DNA of 44,316 bases. Source: Planctomycetota bacterium (GTDB lineage: Bacteria > Planctomycetota > OFTM77). Below, one piece after another: positions 7,780 to 15,138 of this stretch. Location: positions 1 to 44,316 of the forward strand of contig JAJDCO010000026.1 in the NCBI GenBank assembly GCA_029260795.1, in the 5' to 3' direction. The number at the start of each line of letters is the position of its first letter. Within the stretch, counting starts at the first letter, position 1. The notes under the pieces are model-generated. The model had not been told where the DNA came from. It did no database searches and saw nothing but the letters and a program-made list of their open reading frames with translations. The position numbers were made by a program, and so were the translations under genes.

Positions 7780-8583
7780 TTACCGGATGAGAGACGCGAG
7801 CTGGGAGAGCATCTGATCGGCCGACCGGATGGCTCGTGAGTTGACCTCGTAGGCACGCTGAGCGGTGATGAGCCCGACCAGCTCCTGGACGATGTCGACG
7901 TTGGAGCGCTCGATGGCGCCTTGTCGGATGGTGCCGACACCTTGATCGCCGGCGGTGGCTTGAGCGACCGGACCCGAGGCGTCGGTCGCGAGCCAGATGT
8001 TGTTGCCGCGGCTCTCGAGTCCCGCCGGGTTCGCAAACGTGTTGAGCGTGATCTGACCGAGCTGCTGCGAGGTCGTGTCACCATTCTGGGTCGCGAGGAC
8101 GCGACCGTCCGGTTGGATCGAGAGGTTGGCCTCCAGCTGGAGGACGCTGTTGAGTGCCGGCGCATTGGCCAAGGGATAGCCCTGCGACGTGACGATGCGA
8201 CCTTGCCCGTCGATCTGGAAGCTGCCGGATCGGGTGTAGGCAGGCGTGCCGTCCGGCAGGGTCACCTCGAAGAATCCGTCGCCTTCGATGGCCAAGTCGA
8301 GGGGATTCCCGGTGAGGTCGACAGGGCCTTGGCTGAAGTTCTTGGTGGTCGAGATGACCTCGGTCCCCGAGCCGATCTGCAGCCCCGACGGCGGTCCGAG
8401 CGCAGCCGCGCCTTGGCCACCGGCACCCGGGCGCCGAATCGTCTCGTAGAGGAGGTCCTGAAAGTCGACCCGGCTCTTCTTGAAGCCTCCGGTGTTCACG
8501 TTCGCGATGTTGTTCGCGATCACATCGACATGGCGCTGCTGCGCCTTCATGCCGCTCGCCGATGCGTAGAGTGCCTTGATCAT
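7780..8583 (-). CDS. flgG: Flagellar distal rod protein
   Basis: 267 residues, the normal length. The N terminus has the rod signature VDVIANNIANVNTGGFKKSRVDFQDLLYE (20-48). The middle has LDLAIEGDGFFEV and the YTRSGSFQIDGQGRIVTSQGYPL block. The C-terminal helix is RSNVDIVQELVGLITAQRAYEVNSRAI. FlgG polymerises as the distal rod through the P- and L-rings encoded downstream. It follows the FlgF-like gene by 18 nt. Confidence 0.97.
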   Translation of the reverse strand: MIKALYASASGMKAQQRHVDVIANNIANVNTGGFKKSRVDFQDLLYETIRRPGAGGQGAAALGPPSGLQIGSGTEVISTTKNFSQGPVDLTGNPLDLAIEGDGFFEVTLPDGTPAYTRSGSFQIDGQGRIVTSQGYPLANAPALNSVLQLEANLSIQPDGRVLATQNGDTTSQQLGQITLNTFANPAGLESRGNNIWLATDASGPVAQATAGDQGVGTIRQGAIERSNVDIVQELVGLITAQRAYEVNSRAIRSADQMLSQLASLIR

Positions 8584-8601
8584 GGCTCAGGAGCTCCGGG
8601 A

Positions 8602-9312
8602 TCAGTTGGTGGAGGACACGGCACGTTGGAGCGTGCGGTCGATCGTCTGCATGGCCTTTTGGTTGGCCTCGAACGCGCGCATGTTCTCAATCATCGCGAC
8701 CAGCGCATCGATCGGTTCGGTGTTCGCCGTCTCGAGGGCCTGGTGTCGGACCTCGGCTTTCGCCGGACGCTCGCGAGCGTCCTCGGACGCCTGGAAGAGT
8801 CCGTGTCCGACAGCTTCGAGCGGGTACGGCTCCTCAAAGTCGACAATCTGGAGCTGACCCCGCGGCTGACCGTTCAAGGTGACATGGCCCGCCGAGTCGA
8901 TGCTGAGGCCGCTCGAGTCGGCGGCTCGGATCGGCTGTCCGCCCTGGCCCAGAATCAGGTGCCCCGAGCTCGTGACCAGCTGACCGCTCGCATCGACCTG
9001 AAAGGCGCCGTTGCGGGTGTAGCGCGTGCCGGCTTCGGTGCGCACCGCGAAGAAGCCGGGTCCGCTCAACGCCACGTCGAGCGTGCGGTCCGTCAAGTCG
9101 AGAGCACCCTGAGAGAAATCCGTCACCTCGTGCGAGCGCACGAAGTGAGCGCGAGGCTCGCCCTGCCCGAGCGTGGCCCGGAATGACTCCGCGATCACCT
9201 TCTTTCCCTTGAACCCCGGGGTCCCGAAGTTCGCCAGGTTGTAGGCAATCGCAGATTGACGTCGCTGAGCCTGCTCGAGGCCCGACACCGCTGCATAGAG
9301 TCCGGTTCGCAT
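8602..9312 (-). CDS. flgF: Flagellar proximal rod protein, FlgF-like
   Basis: 236 residues from the ATG at 9312 (MRTGLYAAVSGLEQAQRRQ). The longer reading from 9396 adds 28 residues unlike the family and would overlap the sigma-54 promoter. It has the rod N-terminal helix with YNLANFGTPGFKGKK (32-46), LDVALSGPGFFAVRTEAGTRYTRNGAFQVDASGQL, and a C-terminal TEPIDALVAMIENMRAFEANQKAMQTID helix. It is shorter than the FlgG that follows it, and the FlgF-FlgG order is standard. It could also be called a FlgG-family rod protein. First gene of the operon. Confidence 0.88.
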   Translation of the reverse strand: MRTGLYAAVSGLEQAQRRQSAIAYNLANFGTPGFKGKKVIAESFRATLGQGEPRAHFVRSHEVTDFSQGALDLTDRTLDVALSGPGFFAVRTEAGTRYTRNGAFQVDASGQLVTSSGHLILGQGGQPIRAADSSGLSIDSAGHVTLNGQPRGQLQIVDFEEPYPLEAVGHGLFQASEDARERPAKAEVRHQALETANTEPIDALVAMIENMRAFEANQKAMQTIDRTLQRAVSSTN

Positions 9313-9380
9313 CGTCTCGAATCTCGTGTAGGAATGAACACACGATTCCACGGGAGCCCGTCGGGCCCGACGCTCCGATC

Positions 9381-9396
9381 GCAACCATCCGGCCAA
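9381..9396 (-). promoter_or_regulatory. Sigma-54 (RpoN) promoter for the flagellar operon
   Basis: On the minus strand the sequence is TTGGCCGGATGGTTGC. It has the invariant -24 GG and -12 GC separated by exactly 10 bases, and both flanks (TTGG, TTGC) match the consensus. It lies about 70 nt before the flgF-like ATG, giving a predicted leader of about 55-60 nt. Sigma-54 commonly drives rod and hook genes with a bacterial enhancer-binding protein. No such activator is encoded in this window. Confidence 0.6.
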
Positions 9397-9556
9397 AGCG
9401 CGAGACGAGGCGAGTCAACGCTTGGAATCGCCCGAGGGACGGGGAGAAGTGGCCGATTGGTTTTTTGTGCGAGGGCATCGAGTGATCGTCGACGCCCGGA
9501 ACGGTTTTCCGGGTTGGGAAGCGATGACCCAGGAGGCGGCAGCGTGCGTCTCGGGC

Positions 9557-9749
9557 GCCAGGACCCGTGAGGGGCGGCAGGAGAGGTGACCGCTCTCTCA
9601 ATTGGGTCGTCCTCAAGCATCCCTGCCCGAAGTTGCGCGACGACAGAGACGGAGCGACGTGACGGACTCCGTTCACGTCTCCGTTGGTTTGCGGCGACGG
9701 CCGGGATTGGAGACGCTGGCAGTCGACTCTTCTGCCAGGACCCGTGAGG
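9557..9749. repeat. Pair of 16-bp direct repeats in the flagellar divergent gap
   Basis: GCCAGGACCCGTGAGG is present at 9557-9572 and 9734-9749. The 676-bp gap between the divergent flgF-like and fliK-like genes contains no credible gene. It holds this pair, the repeat copy at 9655-9685, the repeat at 9841-9917 and the sigma-54 site. Confidence 0.6.
9655..9685. repeat. ACGGACTCCGT dispersed repeat, copy 1
   Basis: This 31-bp stretch begins CGACGTGACGGACTCCGTT and contains the near-palindrome ACGGA-C-TCCGT. Three closer relatives lie at 23046-23073, 23214-23246 and 23321-23354. This copy differs at a few positions (CACGTCTCC for CGCGTCTCT). Confidence 0.6.
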
Positions 9750-9840
9750 CGTTGTCCGTCGCGACGTGAAGATGGCGATCAACCACTCCGGGTGGGACTC
9801 ACGCCGGGGTCGCCGCCTGATCGAACCGATTCCAGGCGTG

Positions 9841-9917
9841 CGACCTCACACCCGAATGAATTCGGGCCTCCAAAGGGACGGTCTGGAATCACCTCTTCTG
9901 CAAAGCCAGGGTGAAGT
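9841..9917 (+). repeat. About 77-bp dispersed repeat with a TGAA-centred palindrome, copy 1
   Basis: It contains CCCGAATGAATTCGGG (9851-9866) and ends near a TGCAAAGCCAGGG segment. The same unit is present in opposite orientation at 32836-32912. The first 23 bases from CACCCGAATG are identical in the two copies, and the remainder is about two-thirds identical by hand alignment. Confidence 0.7.
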
Positions 9918-9988
9918 CTTCCCACCCCTTCGGTCGATGATCTCCTTCGAGAGTATGTCGTTCACGCGATCTGGCTTAGGAGCGTCCG

Positions 9989-11074
9989 ATGGACTTCCAC
10001 ATCGGTTCCGTTCAGGGGGAAGGTGGTAGCCGTGGCGACGGCGCGTCGTTCCTCTTGCGCCTCGCCACGGGCGATCGCGTTCGCGGCCGTGTGAATGGTA
10101 CGCAAGGGGATCGTGTCCATCTGACCGTGCGGGGTCACGCGACCACGGCCCTGGTCCGCTCGGGGCCTCCGTTCCACCGCGGAGACGTGTTGGAGCTCGA
10201 GCTGATCCAGAATGATCACCACACGCCGGTCTTCCGCTTCATCGGCTTCGTTTCGCGCGATGGCGGATCGGCCACAGCGGCGTCCGTTCCCAGTATCTCG
10301 GTCGAGATCCGAGCGGCGCTCGCACATCTCGGTGAGCACGGCGGGCAGTCGCCGCTCATCGCGGAGTCATTGCTTCGGTTGCTCCAGCTTCCCACGACGC
10401 CGATCGCTGCTCGACTGGCTCGGGCGTTCTTGACTTGGCGCCAAGCCTGGTCGAAGGGGAGTCAGCCCACGACGGTTCGGGTCGCCCTGCCCGTCGTCGA
10501 CCCCGCCTCGCCGACCGACGCGCTGAAGAGCCTGCGCGCAGCGACCGAATGGCTGACACGTCCCCTCGAATCGCAGCTTCTCCGCGGGGCGCCCATCGAG
10601 GACCCCCGCGCCGTGCTTCTGGGCTCCGAAGATCCCGCGAATCGAGAGGCCGCCGATCGCATTCAGGGGCAGCAGCTTCTGACTCAGGGGCTGCCGTTCA
10701 TCTACGTGGCGGCGGAGACTCCGGACGGGGCACCTCTCGAGGTCGAGATCGATCGCGAGTCGCGTGACTCGGGAGACCCGGCGCTGCGGGCGCGCGTTCG
10801 GTTGACGGTCCCTCGACTGGGCCGAGTGGAGGTCGGCCTGCACCTGGTGGGAGAGGATCTTCGGGTCGCGGTAGTGACCGAGTCGGAGTCCGCCGCTGAG
10901 CGGCTCGAAGCCGGAGCCGGGCTGTTGGAGGCACCACTCCTCGCCCTGGGATTCCGGCTGGCGCGTCTCGAGGTGGTGGCGGATCCCGCGTTGGCCGAGA
11001 GTGACTTCTGGGCGCACGCGATTGCCGAGTCCGCGCCCACACCGGTGATCGGAGGCCTAGATGTCGTCATCTGA
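9989..11074 (+). CDS. fliK: FliK-like hook-length control protein
   Basis: 361 residues. The C-terminal segment (about 265-330) fits the flagellar hook-length control domain: VRLTVPRLGRVEVGLHLVGEDLRVAVVTESESAAERLEAGAGLLEAPLLALGFRLARLEV has the layout of FliK's substrate-specificity switch region (P-x-x-L-G-x-V-x-V, then a helix that follows L-R-V-x-x-x-x-x-x). The N-terminal part is variable, as in other FliK proteins. Start: ATG at 9989 with GGAG 7-8 nt before. It overlaps the fhlB start by 14 nt, and FhlB is a relative of FliK's partner FlhB. A general flagellar protein with this domain is the alternative. Confidence 0.75.
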   Translation: MDFHIGSVQGEGGSRGDGASFLLRLATGDRVRGRVNGTQGDRVHLTVRGHATTALVRSGPPFHRGDVLELELIQNDHHTPVFRFIGFVSRDGGSATAASVPSISVEIRAALAHLGEHGGQSPLIAESLLRLLQLPTTPIAARLARAFLTWRQAWSKGSQPTTVRVALPVVDPASPTDALKSLRAATEWLTRPLESQLLRGAPIEDPRAVLLGSEDPANREAADRIQGQQLLTQGLPFIYVAAETPDGAPLEVEIDRESRDSGDPALRARVRLTVPRLGRVEVGLHLVGEDLRVAVVTESESAAERLEAGAGLLEAPLLALGFRLARLEVVADPALAESDFWAHAIAESAPTPVIGGLDVVI

Positions 11075-11333
11075 GCGGCCCCATCCCCAGCGCGCCGTCG
11101 CCCTGCGCTACACCGAAGGCGACGTCGTGCCCACGGTGCTGGCCGCCGGTGGCGGCGTCATCGCCGAGCGCATCCTCGAGCGAGCCGAGGCTCTCGGGAT
11201 TCCGATCCACGACGATCCCGAGCTCGTCGAAGCGATGGCTCGCCTTCGCTCGGGCGAGCCGATCCCCGAATCCCTGTACCTGGCAGTGGCCCAAGTCATC
11301 GCCTGGGTCTTTGCGGTCGCCGGACAGGACTGA
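11061..11333 (+). CDS. fhlB: FhlB: stand-alone FlhB cytoplasmic-domain homologue
   Basis: 90 residues, matching only the C-terminal cytoplasmic domain of FlhB, the export-gate switch protein. It has the expected RAVALRYTEGDVVPTVLAAGGGVIAERI start, the GIPIHDDPELVEAMARL helix-strand pair, and IPESLYLAVAQVIAWVFAV. The NPTH autocleavage site of full FlhB is absent, as in other stand-alone FlhB-C paralogues. It starts inside the fliK-like gene, which suggests translational coupling and a joint role in export switching. Confidence 0.88.
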   Translation: MSSSERPHPQRAVALRYTEGDVVPTVLAAGGGVIAERILERAEALGIPIHDDPELVEAMARLRSGEPIPESLYLAVAQVIAWVFAVAGQD

Positions 11334-11342
11334 GGCGATCCG

Positions 11343-11371
11343 CGCGGGGGAGTGCCGGGAGTGCCCCCGCG
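11343..11371 (+). terminator. GC hairpin after fhlB
   Basis: CGCGGGGG (11343-11350) pairs perfectly with CCCCCGCG (11364-11371) around a 13-nt loop, 9 nt after the fhlB stop. There is no T-tract, so it may be a factor-dependent terminator or a 3'-stabilising hairpin. The rest of the gap to 11726 holds a candidate promoter and a small AGGTCT/AGACCT inverted repeat at 11522-11540. Confidence 0.45.
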
Positions 11372-11526
11372 GAGCGGAGCCGCGTGCTTCGTCGGAGCTT
11401 CCCGCGCCCCCGCGCGAAGCGGAGCTGACGCCATCGCCCCCGCCAGGCCACCGAACATTCTCGGCCTCGGGGCAGCTTGGTTCCTTCAATTGCCCGGGAG
11501 ACTCGCGCCCTACCCCAAATGAGGTC

Positions 11527-11556
11527 TTGAGAGGAGACCTGGGTGAGCCGTAGGAT
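11527..11556 (+). promoter_or_regulatory. Candidate sigma-70 promoter for the Gld-type ABC operon
   Basis: TTGAGA (11527-11532), an 18-nt spacer and TAGGAT (11551-11556) match the housekeeping consensus at 5/6 and 4/6 positions. It lies about 170 nt before the ATPase ATG. The -35 overlaps an AGGTCT/AGACCT inverted repeat (11522-11540) that could be an operator. Confidence 0.35.
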
Positions 11557-11726
11557 ACGGCGCTTCGGGCCAGGGAATCGCGAGTCGTCGGGTGTCTCAC
11601 TCGGGGACCGGTCGGCCCGTACCGTAAAGAGCCGGGTGCGTTCGGTGGGCGGCGGCGAGAATCGCTGCCGGGCCCGACGCCGTGTTTTTCGTGCACACAC
11701 CAGGGATTGAGGAGCGGAGTGAGAGG

Positions 11727-12458
11727 ATGTCCGAATCGGGATTGATGATCGAGGCGGTAGGGCTGAGTAAGTTCTACGGAGGCTTCGCCGCGATCCAGGA
11801 CGTGACGTTCTCCGTCGCCAAGGGCGAGATCGTTGCTTTCTTGGGTCCGAACGGAGCGGGCAAGTCGACGACGATGAAGATCTTGACAGGTTTTCTGACG
11901 CCCAGCGCCGGAACGGCGCGCATCGCGGGTCGGGACGTCTTGACGGATCGCATCAAAGCGGCGGCACACATCGGCTACTTGCCGGAGAACGGCCCTCTGT
12001 ATCCCGACATGACGCCTCGGAGCTTCCTGAAGTTCCTAGGCGACGCGCGGGGTTTGACGGGGAGCAAGCTGTCGGAGCGGCTGGAGAAGGTGATCGCCCA
12101 GTGCGCCTTGCAGTCCGTGGTCGACAAGCCGATCCACAAGCTGTCGAGAGGCTATCGGCAGCGAGTCGGCATGGCGCATGTGCTGCTGCACGAGCCGGAC
12201 GTGCTGATCATGGACGAGCCGACCAGCGGTCTCGATCCGAACCAGATCCGCGAGGTTCGGCAAACGATCCGCGAGATCGGTAAGACCAAGACGATCCTGC
12301 TCTCGACCCACATTCTGCAGGAGGTGGACGCGGTGGCGGATCGCACGATCTTCATCAACGAGGGTCGAATCGTCTTCGACGGCCGCTCTCGCGAGATGTC
12401 CCAGAGTGACGAGTCCCTCGAGCAATCGTTCCACCGCTTGACGAGCACGGAGGCCTGA
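11727..12458 (+). CDS. ABC transporter ATP-binding protein, GldA-like
   Basis: 243 residues from the ATG at 11727, preceded by GAGAGG; the longer reading from 11682 lacks family similarity. It has Walker A GPNGAGKS (about 39-46), signature LSRGYRQRVG, Walker B VLIMDEPTSGLDP and the switch His in LLSTHILQEV. The sequence is the GldA/CcmA/NatA type that energises ABC-2 permeases. The next gene starts 1 nt after its stop and is a permease fused to a GldG-like protein, so the three genes form one transporter. GldA in Bacteroidota supports gliding motility. Homologues outside that phylum have no settled substrate. Confidence 0.93.
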   Translation: MSESGLMIEAVGLSKFYGGFAAIQDVTFSVAKGEIVAFLGPNGAGKSTTMKILTGFLTPSAGTARIAGRDVLTDRIKAAAHIGYLPENGPLYPDMTPRSFLKFLGDARGLTGSKLSERLEKVIAQCALQSVVDKPIHKLSRGYRQRVGMAHVLLHEPDVLIMDEPTSGLDPNQIREVRQTIREIGKTKTILLSTHILQEVDAVADRTIFINEGRIVFDGRSREMSQSDESLEQSFHRLTSTEA

Positions 12459-12459
12459 C

Positions 12460-15135
12460 ATGGCGCTGCAAACGCATGTGATTCGGGCGGTCTTCAAGCG
12501 AAACGTCCTGTCGTACTTCGCGAGCCCGACCGGTTACGTCTTCATCACGATCTTCATCTTCCTCGGTGCGATCGCCGCCTTCTGGCAGGAGAGCTTCTTC
12601 GCCCAGAACCTGGCGAATCTGGACACGCTGAACGAGGTCTTTCCTTTCCTCCTCCTCTTCTTCATTCCGGCCGTCACGATGAGCCTGTGGGCGGAGGAGC
12701 GCCGACAGGGTACCGACGAGCTCTTGTTCACGCTGCCCGCACACGACTACGAGGTCGTGCTCGGCAAGTACCTGGCCGCGGTCGCGATCTACACGATCGC
12801 GCTGTTCTTTTCGCTGAGCAACGTGGTCGCCTTGACGATGCTCGGGGAGCCCGACGTGGGGCTGATGCTGGGGACGTACTTCGGCTACTGGCTGTTCGGC
12901 TCGGCGATGATCGGTGTGGGGATGATCGGCTCGCTGCTGGCGAGCAACGTGACGATCGGCTTCATCGTCGGCGCCGCGCTCTGCGCCTTGGTGGTCTTCG
13001 CCGATGAAGCGGCCGTCTTCGGAACCGGCCTGGCCGAGGTCTTCGAGCGCTACACGGCGGTGCCGCTCTTCGAGCAGTTCGCAACCGGCATCATCTCGAT
13101 CACGGGCCTGGTCTACTTCACGGGCCTGGCGGTGTTCGCGTTCATGGTCAACGTCGCACTCCTGCGGCGCCGTCACCGCGGTGGCCAGAGCGTGCTCGCC
13201 GCGCGCGGCTTCCACGACTTCGTGCGCGTGACCGCCGTGTTCGTAGCGTTCATCAGCTTGAGCATCGTGGCCGGTCGCTTCGATTGGCGTCCGGACGTGA
13301 CTGCCGAGCGGCTGCACTCGCTCTCCTCCGAGACGGACGAGCTGATCGGCAAGATCGATCCGAAGACGCCCGTCTACATCCAGGCGTTCTTCAGCCCCGA
13401 GGTGCCGCAGAGCTATTCCGAGAAGCGGAACAACCTCGTCAACTTGCTACGCCAATACGATCAGATGGGTGGCGAACGCATCGTGGTCAAGATCCACGAC
13501 ACCGAGCGCTTCTCCGACGAGGCCCGGCAGGCGCAGGAGAAGTTCAACATCCGCGCCATGCCCGTCTACGTCAGCGAGGGCGGCCGCGGCAAGCAGGACG
13601 AGATCTATCTCGGCCTGGTGTTCACCTCGGGGCTCGAAGAGGTGATCATCCCGTTCTTCGATCGTGGCCTGTCCGAAGAGTATGAGCTGACGCGCTCCAT
13701 CGGCGTCGTCGCGCGCGCTGACCGCAAGAAGGTCGGCGTCCTCGTGACCGACGCGGACCTGCTCGGTGGCTTCGACTTTCAGACCATGCAGTCGCGGCCC
13801 GAATGGTCGGTGATCGGTGAGCTGAAGAAGCAGTACGAGATCGAGCGCGTCGACCCGGCCAGCGACTACCCGGCGGACATCGACGTGCTGCTGGCGGTCC
13901 TGCCGTCCTCTCTGAATCAGGAGCAGCTCGATCGCTGCAAGGACTGGGTCGAGTCCGGCAATCCGACCTTGATCTTCGACGATCCGCTGCCTCTCGGTGC
14001 GCGTGGCGAATTGATGGCGATGGCTCCGAGCGAGCCGAAGCCCCGCCCGCAGCAAAACCCGTTCGGAGGCGGAGGCGGCCCCCCCCCGGAGCCCAAAGGC
14101 AACATCCGCGGCTTCCTGCAGCAGATCGGCATCTCCTGGTCGATCGGTGACCTGGTGTGGGACACCTACAACCCGCACCCCGAGCTGCAGAACCTGCCGC
14201 CCGAGTTCGTCTTCATCGGTGTCAACAGCGGCTCCGACATGCCGTTCAATGAGAACCACCCCGTCACCTCAGGGCTCCAGGAGATCGTTCAGATCTACCC
14301 GGGCCACATTCAGGAGGCGCCGGGGAGCGGAGTGACGTTCACGCCGCTGCTGAAGTCGTCTCAGGAGTCCGGTCGCGTGCAATACAGCAGCGTGATCGAG
14401 CGGAGCTTCTTCGGCGCTCGCATCAACGACCGCGTGCCGCACCTCATCGACGATCGCAGCTACACGATCGCCGCCGAGGTCGAGGGCGCCCTCGCTGCTT
14501 CGGGCGAGGGGGACGCGCCGAGATCGGTGAAGGCCATCTTCGTGGCCGACATCGACATGATCTCCGAGCAGTTCTTCGCGCTGCGCCGTCAGGGTGTCGA
14601 AGGTCTCCAATTCGACAACGTCACCTTCGTTCTCAACGCCGTCGACGTCCTCGCCGGCGACGCCTCGTTCGTCGCGCTGCGCAAGCAGCGACGGCGTCAC
14701 CGGACGCTCTCCGAGCTCGAGAAGGAGATTCGGGTTCACGAGGAAGCCCGTCTCGCCAAGCAGGAGCAGGCCGAGAATGCCGCCAAGGAAGCCCTCCAGC
14801 GCGCTCAGGTGGCCTTCCAGACCAAGGTGCAAGAGCTCGAGCAGCGAACCGATCTTGATGAGCGCGCCAAGGCCATCCAGATCGAGGCCCTGCGATCGAC
14901 CGAGCAGCGCAAGCTCGACGTGAAGTCGAATCAGATCGAGGACGACAAGGAGCGCGCCATCGAGCTGAGCAAGATCGACATGGAGCGCGAGATCCTCAAG
15001 ATCCAGTCGCGCATTCGAGTGTTGGCCGTGGCGCTTCCGCCCATCCCGGCGCTGCTGCTGGGAATCTTCGTTTTCATGATCCGTCGAGGCCGAGAGAAAC
15101 GAACGATCTCCGAAGCGCGTCAGGCGAGGAGGTGA
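12460..15135 (+). CDS. Fused ABC-2 permease (GldF-like) and GldG-like auxiliary protein
   Basis: 891 residues. Residues 1-235 are an ABC-2 permease with about six membrane segments (opening with FITIFIFLGAIAAFW) and the WAEERRQGTDELLFTLP motif after segment 2. Around 248-268 is another membrane helix, followed by a large extracytoplasmic GldG-type region (about 270-730): DITAERLHSLS-like WRPDVTAERLHSLSSET, YIQAFFSP, and DVLLAVLPSSLNQEQLDRCKDWV. Residues about 735-850 are a charged coiled coil. A last membrane helix (IRVLAVALPPIPALLLGIFVFMI) is followed by a basic tail. GldF and GldG are separate genes in Bacteroidota, so this is a one-chain version. A Gly/Pro-rich linker (PFGGGGGPPPEP) lies near 530. 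Confidence 0.88.
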   Translation: MALQTHVIRAVFKRNVLSYFASPTGYVFITIFIFLGAIAAFWQESFFAQNLANLDTLNEVFPFLLLFFIPAVTMSLWAEERRQGTDELLFTLPAHDYEVVLGKYLAAVAIYTIALFFSLSNVVALTMLGEPDVGLMLGTYFGYWLFGSAMIGVGMIGSLLASNVTIGFIVGAALCALVVFADEAAVFGTGLAEVFERYTAVPLFEQFATGIISITGLVYFTGLAVFAFMVNVALLRRRHRGGQSVLAARGFHDFVRVTAVFVAFISLSIVAGRFDWRPDVTAERLHSLSSETDELIGKIDPKTPVYIQAFFSPEVPQSYSEKRNNLVNLLRQYDQMGGERIVVKIHDTERFSDEARQAQEKFNIRAMPVYVSEGGRGKQDEIYLGLVFTSGLEEVIIPFFDRGLSEEYELTRSIGVVARADRKKVGVLVTDADLLGGFDFQTMQSRPEWSVIGELKKQYEIERVDPASDYPADIDVLLAVLPSSLNQEQLDRCKDWVESGNPTLIFDDPLPLGARGELMAMAPSEPKPRPQQNPFGGGGGPPPEPKGNIRGFLQQIGISWSIGDLVWDTYNPHPELQNLPPEFVFIGVNSGSDMPFNENHPVTSGLQEIVQIYPGHIQEAPGSGVTFTPLLKSSQESGRVQYSSVIERSFFGARINDRVPHLIDDRSYTIAAEVEGALAASGEGDAPRSVKAIFVADIDMISEQFFALRRQGVEGLQFDNVTFVLNAVDVLAGDASFVALRKQRRRHRTLSELEKEIRVHEEARLAKQEQAENAAKEALQRAQVAFQTKVQELEQRTDLDERAKAIQIEALRSTEQRKLDVKSNQIEDDKERAIELSKIDMEREILKIQSRIRVLAVALPPIPALLLGIFVFMIRRGREKRTISEARQARR

Positions 15136-15138
15136 GTC

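Noticed and set aside
9195..9782. ORF of 195 residues in the flagellar divergent gap
   Set aside because: It spans the sigma-54 site and repeats, has shadow-like composition, and its repeated PHGSW comes only from the 16-bp direct repeat.
9313..9988. Searched for a tRNA or small RNA in the 676-bp gap
   Set aside because: No cloverleaf-type pattern or T-loop consensus was found by eye.
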